Notes: generated by a model not told the origin, from the letters alone. A DNA stretch of 7,204 nt from an uncultured Candidatus Saccharibacteria bacterium (GCA_938046115.1 CALIXX010000034.1:1-7204); one strand, 5' to 3'; positions 1 through 5,128 are shown, numbered from the stretch's first letter. Program-made: numbers and translations.

Positions 1-92
1 TCGCTTGCACGATACCACAAAGCATCGATTAATTGGTCTTCATCTGGCGTTACTTCGCAGGGTGATGGAGGTGATACTTCGTATGATGGCAT
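1..92 (-). CDS. Hypothetical protein, N-terminal 30 residues only
   Basis: An open frame starts at an ATG (complement of 90-92) and runs off the left edge without a stop. It encodes 30 complete residues beginning MPSYEVSPPSPCEVTPDEDQ and continuing LIDALWYRAS. The first 20 residues are rich in Pro, Ser and acidic residues and look disordered; a helical stretch seems to begin at about residue 19. I recognise no family. There is no Shine-Dalgarno sequence before the ATG, but a TATAAG hexamer ends 7 nt upstream, which supports this start if the mRNA is leaderless. The gene lies 101 bp downstream of the 508-residue gene on the same strand and could be cotranscribed or have its own promoter. Function cannot be judged from this fragment; the call rests on the open frame and the promoter-like spacing. 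Confidence 0.5.
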   Translation of the reverse strand, partial: MPSYEVSPPSPCEVTPDEDQLIDALWYRAS

Positions 93-98
93 GATGCT

Positions 99-104
99 CT
101 TATA
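99..104 (-). promoter_or_regulatory. Candidate -10 box (TATAAG) of the left-edge gene
   Basis: TATAAG on the minus strand matches five of six bases of the sigma-70 -10 consensus. Six bases (AGCATC) separate it from the ATG, so the predicted transcription start falls on or next to the start codon. The region 17 bases upstream reads GGAAAA, a poor -35 match. The hexamer lies in the palindrome CTTATAAG, so an equivalent box exists on the other strand, where no gene follows. Confidence 0.35.
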
Positions 105-193
105 AGATACTTCGCTTCGTTTTTTCCTTTTGCTCTGAGTGCTTGCGCATTAGTATGCGGTATTTTTGATGGAAAAGCAAGGTTGGAGGTTCG

Positions 194-1720
194 TTACAAA
201 CTCCGCCGAGATATGAGCCGGCCCAATGCTCTTATCTTGGCGACAACATCTTTAGATGGGTTGGCAATTTCAAGGCTATACTTCTCTGGCATTTTTATGC
301 GATATGTTGTTATCGTATCGTTGTTGCCTTCTCCATCATCTGCTTCACTATGCAAGGTCTCTCTTGCCTCTCGTACGAGCGCAAAACCAAAGTTTCTCTG
401 TAGCTCAGAACCTCGCTCACTTGTAATATAGTCTACTTCTACACCATAGGTTCGGAGGATCTCCATCAGCTCCGTGTGTGTCTCCTCAGGAAATGACCAC
501 TGTGTTATGCTCTTTCTGGTAACCTCAGTGTCGTAAGTGAACTCAGTTGGCTCAATGCCACCATGCTCTGCTTGCTGCCGCATTTGGCCAAACTCGTCCT
601 GGGTGAGAGGGTCATTTATATGAGTCATCAGGCGCAATTCTTCATATGGTATAAGCATCGGCTTCAGACTGATGCGCGCTACATCGCCACCGGTGATCGA
701 TTTGCCACAATAGACAGCAAATCGATCGGTATCCGCCTGAGAGGATAATTCTACCTGATAGATATAGCTATCGTCTTCGTGCGTACCAGCTTTAATCACG
801 CTCCAGCACTTAATTTCTTCTAGCCAGGGGCACTCGTATTCATAGCCATTTGTTTGCCGAAATTGCTCGTACTGTCGGACTGCAAGCGCTGGAATACTAT
901 GTCTTTTTAGTGGATCAAGAATGACCCGCTGCAGAACTTCCTCGTCCATCTCGCTACCAAATGGCATATAGAACTGGCGCAAATCAGCCGCAAGCTCCTC
1001 AAGGCTATCGTATAAGAAGCACTGGCGACATAACACGCTTTGTTCCATATTTTGCCGACGGAATGTATCAAGCTGCCGAACTTGCTCATCTGTATTACTC
1101 TTTGCGGCACCGACCTCCTCTGCGATACCGTCTTTCGTCTGCCATTGTTCAGCAAAATCGATACGATCCACCCCAGCTGCCCGCAGCGCACGTGCAAGCT
1201 CTCGTCCTGCCGGAAATACTTCTACATCGGCCTGTCGCAAGCGCATATCGCAATATGCATCTCGCCACGAAGTAAATATATCATTTAGTTGCCCTTGATC
1301 CTCACCGATCCGCGGGTGGTTACGTATAAACTCAGCAAAATCATCCTTCGTTGGCAAGACAAACCCCAGCTGTTCTTGGTAGTGCAGCACATCTGGACAC
1401 GACGACGTATGATCATCAAACCAGTCGTCCAACACTGTCCTCATTGTTGTTCGCGCTTGGTCAACCACTGCTGGATCGGCCACTTCACTTTGCTCTGCAA
1501 TCAGCGCAGAGAGGTTCCATTGGTACGCTTGTTTTGTTGTTGCACTGCCTGCAAAATCGAAAGTATCTAGCTGAGCAAGTGCAGTATTATAATGAGATGG
1601 GTCATCTGCTACACGATCCTTCAATGCCTTGAATATCTGCTGAAAATCACTTGGTGGCTTTGGTGTATATGGATCTTTTGGCTCTTGTAGTCTACGTGGG
1701 ATTGATACCTCGCGTGTCAT
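194..1720 (-). CDS. Unrecognised 508-residue soluble protein
   Basis: This long uninterrupted frame of 508 codons ends in TAA. I do not recognise the family. It has no signal peptide and no hydrophobic stretch long enough for a membrane helix, so it is probably cytoplasmic. The first 25 residues are Pro- and charge-rich and probably disordered. Residues 25-250 look mainly helical and acidic; residues 315-490 have more alternating, strand-like segments. Seven cysteines occur at about 108, 157, 231, 234, 297, 305 and 338. The CRQC pair at 231-234 could bind a metal with others, but no standard zinc-finger spacing is seen. Residues 455-470 (ADDGEGNND region) look like an acidic linker before a basic C-terminus ending RRSL. 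The ATG at 1720 lacks a Shine-Dalgarno sequence but follows promoter-like boxes. Frame length makes a real gene very likely; its function is open. Base composition is intermediate (31 G+C of 60 at 1381-1440). Confidence 0.85.
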   Translation of the reverse strand: MTREVSIPRRLQEPKDPYTPKPPSDFQQIFKALKDRVADDPSHYNTALAQLDTFDFAGSATTKQAYQWNLSALIAEQSEVADPAVVDQARTTMRTVLDDWFDDHTSSCPDVLHYQEQLGFVLPTKDDFAEFIRNHPRIGEDQGQLNDIFTSWRDAYCDMRLRQADVEVFPAGRELARALRAAGVDRIDFAEQWQTKDGIAEEVGAAKSNTDEQVRQLDTFRRQNMEQSVLCRQCFLYDSLEELAADLRQFYMPFGSEMDEEVLQRVILDPLKRHSIPALAVRQYEQFRQTNGYEYECPWLEEIKCWSVIKAGTHEDDSYIYQVELSSQADTDRFAVYCGKSITGGDVARISLKPMLIPYEELRLMTHINDPLTQDEFGQMRQQAEHGGIEPTEFTYDTEVTRKSITQWSFPEETHTELMEILRTYGVEVDYITSERGSELQRNFGFALVREARETLHSEADDGEGNNDTITTYRIKMPEKYSLEIANPSKDVVAKIRALGRLISRRSL

Positions 1721-1726
1721 AATGCG

Positions 1727-1732
1727 CCTATA
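1727..1732 (-). promoter_or_regulatory. Alternative -10-like hexamer (TATAGG) 6 nt before the ATG
   Basis: TATAGG matches four of six bases of the -10 consensus and sits exactly six bases (CGCATT) from the start codon of the 508-residue gene. This is the spacing seen at the other two accessory genes. It lacks a -35 box, so the TTGACA promoter further upstream is the stronger candidate; this one matters mainly because of the shared pattern. Confidence 0.2.
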
Positions 1733-1757
1733 TCTGTATTATTCACTATTGGTCTAT

Positions 1758-1786
1758 ACCATACTCTCTATTTCGCCTAATGTCAA
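1758..1786 (-). promoter_or_regulatory. Sigma-70-like promoter of the 508-residue gene
   Basis: On the minus strand a perfect TTGACA (-35, complement of 1781-1786) is followed after exactly 17 bases by TATGGT (-10, complement of 1758-1763; four of six matches). The predicted start is near 1751, giving a leader of about 30 nt before the ATG at 1720. The leader has no clear Shine-Dalgarno sequence. The perfect -35 and ideal spacing make this a good promoter candidate. Confidence 0.55.
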
Positions 1787-1856
1787 CTGATTACATATTG
1801 TATACACAGCTCCCAAATCCACACAACCATATAAATGCGCCCTCCACCACAGGAAG

Positions 1857-1921
1857 AGCACTTATCCATGCGCTGCGTTATGAGCCTCTTAGTCTAGCAG
1901 GCCATCAACAGCACTTATTCC
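1857..1921. repeat. Short direct repeat AGCACTTAT in the divergent spacer
   Basis: AGCACTTATCC (1857-1867) recurs as AGCACTTATTCC (1910-1921), 53 bp apart, about five turns of the helix. Such spacing could suit a regulator binding to both copies. With only nine identical bases it may be chance. Confidence 0.2.
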
Positions 1922-1974
1922 TACTGCGCCACAAACTCTGCCAAGAGATAGCCTTACAATCTTATTGAAATAAA

Positions 1975-2003
1975 TCGAAAATGGTACCATCATATGCTAT
2001 GAT
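1975..2003 (+). promoter_or_regulatory. Extended -10 promoter of the membrane protein gene
   Basis: TATGAT (1998-2003, five of six matches) is preceded by TGC, an extended -10 motif. A TCGAAA box (1975-1980, four of six matches to -35) lies 17 bases upstream. Six bases (GTTGCT) separate the -10 from the ATG at 2010, so transcription should begin at or beside the A of the start codon. No Shine-Dalgarno sequence is present, which fits a leaderless message. Confidence 0.5.
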
Positions 2004-2004
2004 G
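1981..2004. promoter_or_regulatory. Palindromic site over the membrane gene promoter (possible operator)
   Basis: A perfect 10-bp palindrome ATGGTACCAT (1981-1990) overlaps a perfect 7-bp inverted repeat CATCATA-TGC-TATGATG (1988-2004). The right arm of the second repeat contains the whole -10 hexamer. A dimeric regulator bound here would block RNA polymerase. No regulator gene is visible, and AT-rich promoters form short palindromes by chance, so the operator role is inferred. Confidence 0.3.
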
Positions 2005-2009
2005 TTGCT

Positions 2010-2837
2010 ATGGATAAGGATTCTTCACAAACACCATCACTATCTCACGATGCTATATCGCAGCATCACGATGGCACATCACGCCCTCAGCATGAGACGA
2101 CACATCAGCAAAACAGCTCGACGCAGCAACCACGCCCCTCGCGCTTTGATCATATGACGTGGCCGCAATTGATAGCCTGGCTAGGTGGTATATATGTATC
2201 AGCGATGGTGATTGAGTGGGGTTTAGCGTTCAGCTTAAGCTATATTGAGGGATCGTTCCGTACCTATCATAATTCACCTATTTCGGCCATCTCGGTCATT
2301 AATATGCTTATGTTTATAGTTACAATCTTCCTCGTGACATTCCCACTCTGTGCACTGGCTATCATTATACACTTCTCCGTTAGGCGAGATCTCTTAAAAC
2401 TCGCAGCCTCCCAAAACACAGCGGAGCAACCTCAAGACGACACACCGCAACCTCAAGCTGAGGTAGCGAAGAACGTACCAATCGACCCCCTCCCTCGGTT
2501 CGTCGACCGTTTGACGTGGCTGCAAGCAGTTGGAGTGGCAGCTGGTGTATTTGTTATATCTGTGATGGTGTTCAGTATTCTCGTTAAGCTATCTGGCGCG
2601 CGTCCTTTGGATGGACTTATGGGATCTACTCGTCATAATTCAAGCGCTCAAGACTTGATTCTTGGAATAGCATATTTCCAACCTGTAGCAAACGTACTGC
2701 TGTTTGCTATATATTTTGCCGTAAGACGAAAAGACGTGCCCATCTTACTACGCGCAGCACTCATTGTGCTACCACCCCTGCCTCTCGGGTATATTAGTAT
2801 GGTAGCAATGCTGATAGCTGCTGCTCCCTCTTATTAA
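2010..2837 (+). CDS. Five-helix membrane protein with an internal duplication, function unknown
   Basis: The 275-residue product has a hydrophilic N-terminus (1-45) rich in Gln, His, Ser and Thr with no signal peptide. Likely membrane helices are at about 54-79, 93-121, 173-194, 216-237 and 250-272. A polar linker rich in Gln, Pro and acidic residues (134-160) joins two similar halves. Residues 45-53 (RFDHMTWPQ) match 163-172 (RFVDRLTWLQ), each followed by a helix with Gly and aromatic residues. FSVRRD (122-127) matches FAVRRKD (236-242) after the second helix of each half. Each half is therefore a two-helix unit of about 85-90 residues with basic residues at its end. No transporter, enzyme or channel signature was recognised. 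The gene has its own promoter, diverges from the 508-residue gene and converges on the ribosomal operon. The ATG at 2010 is chosen because the -10 box places the RNA start there. G+C is low (22 of 60 bases at 2281-2340). Confidence 0.85.
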   Translation: MDKDSSQTPSLSHDAISQHHDGTSRPQHETTHQQNSSTQQPRPSRFDHMTWPQLIAWLGGIYVSAMVIEWGLAFSLSYIEGSFRTYHNSPISAISVINMLMFIVTIFLVTFPLCALAIIIHFSVRRDLLKLAASQNTAEQPQDDTPQPQAEVAKNVPIDPLPRFVDRLTWLQAVGVAAGVFVISVMVFSILVKLSGARPLDGLMGSTRHNSSAQDLILGIAYFQPVANVLLFAIYFAVRRKDVPILLRAALIVLPPLPLGYISMVAMLIAAAPSY

Positions 2838-2839
2838 AT

Positions 2840-2867
2840 TTGGGATATCAGTGTGAGATACTATAAA
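2840..2867 (+). promoter_or_regulatory. Possible promoter reading into the spacer
   Basis: TTGGGA (2840-2845, four of six matches) and TATAAA (2862-2867, five of six matches) are separated by 16 bases. A transcript from about 2874 would contain the spacer hairpins and reach the terminator at 3110-3140. The sequence is AT-rich, so a chance match is quite possible. Confidence 0.25.
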
Positions 2868-2924
2868 CCTCACAGCCTCTCCTGACACTAGCTCCACCTC
2901 CTATCACTTCATCTGCTGGAGCGC

Positions 2925-2951
2925 GAGAATCGATCGTTACGATTGATTCTC
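2925..2951. repeat. 12-bp hairpin with a 3-nt loop
   Basis: GAGAATCGATCG (2925-2936) pairs with CGATTGATTCTC (2940-2951) across the loop TTA. Eleven pairs are Watson-Crick and one is G-T (a G-U wobble in plus-strand RNA). Neither side is followed by a T-tract, so it is not a standard intrinsic terminator. It could protect the 3' end of the membrane gene mRNA, form part of a small RNA, or bind a protein as DNA. Confidence 0.6.
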
Positions 2952-3109
2952 AGCCCTGGCGTCAAGAAGCCGATGTATGAGAACTATCGACCCTTTGAGC
3001 GTTCCTGAGGAGGGAGTATGAGGAGATGACCCATGAGTAATGAGCAAGAGTTTGTTTTGAGGTTCATCATACACACCACCGCGATAATGCCGCGTGCTGT
3101 CTATCACAA

Positions 3110-3140
3110 AAAGCGCCCAGGATCTGCTCCTCGGCGCTTT
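3110..3140 (-). terminator. Intrinsic terminator of the ribosomal operon, probably bidirectional
   Basis: The arms AAAGCGCC (3110-3117) and GGCGCTTT (3133-3140) are perfectly complementary. Past a one-base mismatch the stem continues with AGGA (3119-3122) and TCCT (3128-3131) around a 5-nt loop. On the minus strand the stem runs into TTTTTGTG, and it begins 22 bp after the stop of uS8. On the plus strand it is followed by CGTTTT, so it may also end the convergent membrane protein transcript. Confidence 0.8.
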
Positions 3141-3162
3141 CGTTTTACTAGCTATGTGCGGA

Positions 3163-3564
3163 TTAGTAGATCTTCATCAGCACTTCGCCACCAAGCTTGT
3201 GCTTGGCTGCTTCGCCACCGGTCATGACACCTTTGCTGGTGCTGACGAGGACGATGCCGCGGCCTTGCTTGACCTTAGGAATGTCGGCAGCAGCCACGTA
3301 CACACGGCGACCTGGCTTAGACACCCGGGCCAGCTCGGTAAAGGCTGGGCTCTCACCGGCACGGTTGATCGTGACGACCAACGTACCGCGTGGCTTGCCA
3401 TCCTCTACGGTAGCACCTGCTAGGTAGTGATTCTTGACCAATTGCTCGGCCACAACTTGCTTGAGCTTGCTGGTGGGCACACGGACTTCCGTCTTGCCGA
3501 CCATCGCAGCGTTGCGGATTCGGGTGAGGAGATCCGCGATTGGGTCAGTTGATTGTAAACTCAT
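3163..3564 (-). CDS. rpsH: Small ribosomal subunit protein uS8
   Basis: The 133-residue product is full length for bacterial uS8, which binds the central domain of 16S rRNA and helps assemble the 30S platform. The N-terminus has the typical DPIADLLTRIRNA (7-19), and the C-terminal half carries the family signature GRGIVLVSTSKGVMTG (about 101-116) and ends GGEVLMKIY. It is the last gene of the operon here, with the terminator 22 bp downstream. An 18-bp gap from uS14 contains a strong AAAGGAGAT site 8 nt before the ATG; this is the only junction where the ribosome site lies fully outside the preceding gene. In Escherichia coli S8 represses the spc operon by binding its mRNA near the L5 start; no such site is evident here. 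Confidence 0.97.
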   Translation of the reverse strand: MSLQSTDPIADLLTRIRNAAMVGKTEVRVPTSKLKQVVAEQLVKNHYLAGATVEDGKPRGTLVVTINRAGESPAFTELARVSKPGRRVYVAAADIPKVKQGRGIVLVSTSKGVMTGGEAAKHKLGGEVLMKIY

Positions 3565-3582
3565 AACTCTATCTCCTTTCCG

Positions 3583-3852
3583 TTACCAACTGCTCTTTGT
3601 AATGCCTGGGATTTCGCCCTTCGATGCCTTCTCGCGGAAGTTGATGCGGCTCAGGCCAAAGCGGCGCATATAACCACGTGGCCGACCGCTGAGGGCGTCG
3701 CGGTTCTTCCAGCGGGTTGGGCTCGAGTTGCGCGGCAGTTTCTGCAGGCCATCGAGGTCGCCCGCCGCCTTGAGCTCAGCGCGCTTGGCAGCGAATTTCT
3801 CGATCATCTTTTGGCGTTTGCGATCGCGTGCGATCATTGATTTCTTAGCCAT
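3583..3852 (-). CDS. rpsN: Small ribosomal subunit protein uS14, zinc-free type
   Basis: The 89-residue product belongs to uS14, a 30S head protein near uS3 and uS10. It starts MAKKSMIARD and carries the diagnostic LPRNSSPTRWKNRD and GRPRGYMRRFGLSRINFRE stretches (about 39-73), ending KSSW. It has no cysteine, so it is the C-minus form that lacks the zinc ribbon. At 89 residues it is shorter than the E. coli form of about 101; the missing part lies in the linker around residue 35, where it reads AAGDLDGLQKLP. The ATG lies 3 nt after the uL5 stop, and the GGAGGGG ribosome site is within the last codons of uL5. The short C-minus form is compatible with Patescibacteria but does not prove it. Confidence 0.97.
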   Translation of the reverse strand: MAKKSMIARDRKRQKMIEKFAAKRAELKAAGDLDGLQKLPRNSSPTRWKNRDALSGRPRGYMRRFGLSRINFREKASKGEIPGITKSSW

Positions 3853-3855
3853 ACG

Positions 3856-4437
3856 CTATTTCCCCTCCTTCTCAAACGGCAGACCAAACTTCTCCAGCAG
3901 TGCCCGGCTCGCCGCTGGGCTGCCCTGCTCGATGGCAATCGTCACCTGGAGGCCATGAACGATCTGCGTCTCCTCAAAGGTGAGCTCGGGGAAAATACTC
4001 TGGTCGGTAATACCAAGGTTGTAGTTGCCACCCTTGTCGAACTTGCTGCCCACGCCGTGGAAGTCGCGCACCCGCGGCAGACTGACATTGACCAGCCGGT
4101 CGAGGAACTCGTACATCCGAGCGCCGCGCAGCGTCACACTCACGCCAATCGGTGCACCCATGCCAGCACGGATCTTGAAGCCAGCGATCGACTTCTTGGC
4201 CAAGCGATCAACCGGCGCTTGGCCAGTGATCTTGGTAATCGTGTTGCGTACCAGTTGGTGGTAGCGCTTGTCTTCTTTGTGCTTGCCGATTCCTGCGCTG
4301 ACCACAATCTTCTCGAGCTTGGGCACTTGGTGCACATTGCTCAAGGCTAATTCGGCCTGGAGTTCCTTGCGGTATTGATCCAGATACAAGGCTTTCAAGC
4401 GAGGAGTCGGAGCGGCGGATGCAGTTGCCTTCGCCAT
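3856..4437 (-). CDS. rplE: Large ribosomal subunit protein uL5
   Basis: The 193-residue product is uL5, which binds 5S rRNA in the central protuberance and contacts the P-site tRNA. Typical parts are PKLEKIVVSAGIG (about 39-51), GFKIRAGMGAPIGVSVTLRG (85-104), a VNVSLPRVRDF segment (116-126) and a GGNYNLGITDQSIFPE stretch near 135-150. It is slightly longer than the usual 179-180 residues, partly because of an Ala/Thr/Pro-rich N-terminal extension of about 10 residues. The start is fixed by the AAGGAGGT site just upstream and by the TAATG overlap with the uL24 stop. The last codons (FEKEGK) encode the ribosome site for uS14. Confidence 0.97.
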   Translation of the reverse strand: MAKATASAAPTPRLKALYLDQYRKELQAELALSNVHQVPKLEKIVVSAGIGKHKEDKRYHQLVRNTITKITGQAPVDRLAKKSIAGFKIRAGMGAPIGVSVTLRGARMYEFLDRLVNVSLPRVRDFHGVGSKFDKGGNYNLGITDQSIFPELTFEETQIVHGLQVTIAIEQGSPAASRALLEKFGLPFEKEGK

Positions 4438-4760
4438 TAGTTGACCTCCTTGTTGTTCAGTTGCCGAGCGACGCGTACCTTAGCGCCCTCAGCATTAATA
4501 GTATAGCCAATGCGGCTTGTCGTGCCGGCTGCTTCGTCGACAACCAGAGCGAGCTTGCTCAGTGGTACAGGCACATGAATCTCCTTGGTACCACCACGTG
4601 GGTTAAGCTGGCTTGGCTTGACGTGGCGGTGGCGCAGCCCCACGCCCTCGACCAATGCGGTCTGCTGAGCGGGGTTGACGGCCAGCACCTTGCCCGTCGT
4701 GCCTTTGTCGTCACCACTGATGATCTTGACGATATCGTCTTTTTTGATGCGCTGTGCCAT
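4437..4760 (-). CDS. rplX: Large ribosomal subunit protein uL24
   Basis: The 107-residue product is uL24, an early 50S assembly protein near the exit of the peptide tunnel. A KOW motif occupies about residues 7-36 (IVKIISGDDKGTTGKVLAV). The central part keeps the family pattern of a basic segment, GGTKEIHVPVPLSKLALV, then SRIGYTI. Length is normal. The TAA stop shares its last A with the uL5 ATG (TAATG), and the ATG in turn overlaps the uL14 stop in the same way. The C-terminal NNKEVN codons contain the AAGGAGGT site for uL5. Confidence 0.97.
   Translation of the reverse strand: MAQRIKKDDIVKIISGDDKGTTGKVLAVNPAQQTALVEGVGLRHRHVKPSQLNPRGGTKEIHVPVPLSKLALVVDEAAGTTSRIGYTINAEGAKVRVARQLNNKEVN
4441..4451 (-). 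promoter_or_regulatory. Ribosome binding site of uL5 within the end of uL24
   Basis: The minus strand reads AAGGAGGTCAA immediately before the TAATG junction, with eight consecutive bases (AAGGAGGT) complementary to the 16S rRNA 3' end. These bases also encode the last residues of uL24 (KEV, then N). It is the best ribosome site in the operon and fixes the uL5 start. Confidence 0.85.
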
Positions 4761-5128
4761 TAGAGTACCTCCGGTGCCAAGCTAATGATCTTGCTGTAGC
4801 CAAGGTCGCGCAATTCGCGTGGCACAGGGCCAAAGACACGAGTTGCCTTGGGTGTCTTGTCGTCGTTGATAATTACGGCAGCGTTGTCGTCGAAGCAGAT
4901 GGTGCTGCCATCTTTGCGGCGGATCTGGTCGCGAGTGCGTACCACCACTGCCTTAACGATAGACTTCTTCTTGACGTTGCCGGTCGGGCTGGCGTCTTTG
5001 ACGCTGGCGACAATCACATCACCCACCCGGGCGTAGCGACGCCGAGTACCACCCAGCACGCGGATGCAGAGAATAGACTTTGCACCACTGTTGTCTGTTA
5101 CCTTAAGGCGAGATTCTTGCTGGATCAT
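4760..5128 (-). CDS. rplN: Large ribosomal subunit protein uL14
   Basis: The 122-residue product has the exact usual length of uL14, a 50S protein on the subunit interface that contacts 16S rRNA (bridge B8). It begins MIQQESRLKVTDNSGAKS and contains the conserved VLGGTRRRYARVGDVI (about 24-39) and RVFGPVPRELR (about 97-107) segments. In E. coli it is the first gene of the spc operon. Here its ATG overlaps the uS17 stop by 4 nt (ATGA), so no separate promoter can sit between the genes. Its ribosome site, GAGGAGG, is inside the acidic tail codons of uS17. Confidence 0.98.
   Translation of the reverse strand: MIQQESRLKVTDNSGAKSILCIRVLGGTRRRYARVGDVIVASVKDASPTGNVKKKSIVKAVVVRTRDQIRRKDGSTICFDDNAAVIINDDKTPKATRVFGPVPRELRDLGYSKIISLAPEVL

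Larger units (their letters stand above)
1721..2009. other. Divergent control region between the two accessory genes
   Basis: This 289-bp spacer separates two genes transcribed away from each other. It holds a sigma-70-like promoter for the leftward gene, one for the rightward gene, a palindromic site at the rightward start, and a short direct repeat (AGCACTTAT at 1857-1865 and 1910-1918). A 62-codon plus-strand frame at 1780-1968 exists but lacks a ribosome site and looks like chance. No RNA gene was recognised. Confidence 0.6.
2838..3107. other. Gene-free spacer with several inverted repeats
   Basis: No convincing protein gene lies between the membrane protein and the operon terminator. 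Three inverted repeats follow each other: TGTGAG/CTCACA (2852-2857 and 2869-2874), GCTCCA/TGGAGC (2891-2896 and 2917-2922), and a 12-bp hairpin at 2925-2951. Further right are GGAGG-like purine stretches (3008-3016 and 3020-3025) followed by very short frames. The spacer is where the next spc genes would lie if the operon continued, but no trace of uL6 was found on either strand. It may hold a small RNA, the 3' region of the membrane gene, or decayed sequence. Confidence 0.6.
2874..3147 (+). ncRNA. Speculative small RNA of about 270 nt
   Basis: A promoter-like pair just upstream, two hairpins inside (2891-2922 and 2925-2951) and a hairpin followed by CGTTTT at the right end are the parts expected of a free-standing small RNA. 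I compared it by eye with tmRNA, RNase P RNA, SRP RNA, 6S RNA and T-box motifs and saw none of their conserved cores. The ends are predictions only, and the right end overlaps the terminator of the opposing ribosomal operon. Confidence 0.15.

Noticed and set aside
146..159. Hairpin CGCAT-TAGT-ATGCG followed on the plus strand by GTATTTTTG
   Set aside because: It would terminate plus-strand transcription, but no plus-strand gene lies upstream; on the minus strand, where it could end the 508-residue gene, no T-tract follows. Five base pairs are weak.
194..1720. Plus-strand frames inside the 508-residue gene (for example 961-1275 and 1351-1632)
   Set aside because: They overlap each other and the long gene, have no ribosome sites and show no recognisable protein features.
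1780..1968. 62-codon plus-strand frame in the divergent spacer
   Set aside because: No Shine-Dalgarno or well-placed -10 box precedes it, its start touches the -35 box of the leftward gene, and the product resembles no protein. It could still be a real small gene, but nothing supports it.
3070..3098. ACCACCGCG and GCCGCG segments that recall a T-box core
   Set aside because: The conserved T-box order (GGGTGG then ACCGCG) is not present on either strand, and no aminoacyl-tRNA synthetase or amino acid gene follows.
2901..3107. CTATCAC occurring at 2901 and 3101, exactly 200 bp apart
   Set aside because: A 7-base direct repeat is expected by chance in a window of this size, and nothing else aligns around the copies.
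3033..3227. 64-codon plus-strand frame with an AGGAG upstream
   Set aside because: It runs through the operon terminator hairpin and ends antisense to uS8, and its product is low-complexity and Arg-rich in that part. The ribosome-site-like motif is noted in a separate finding.
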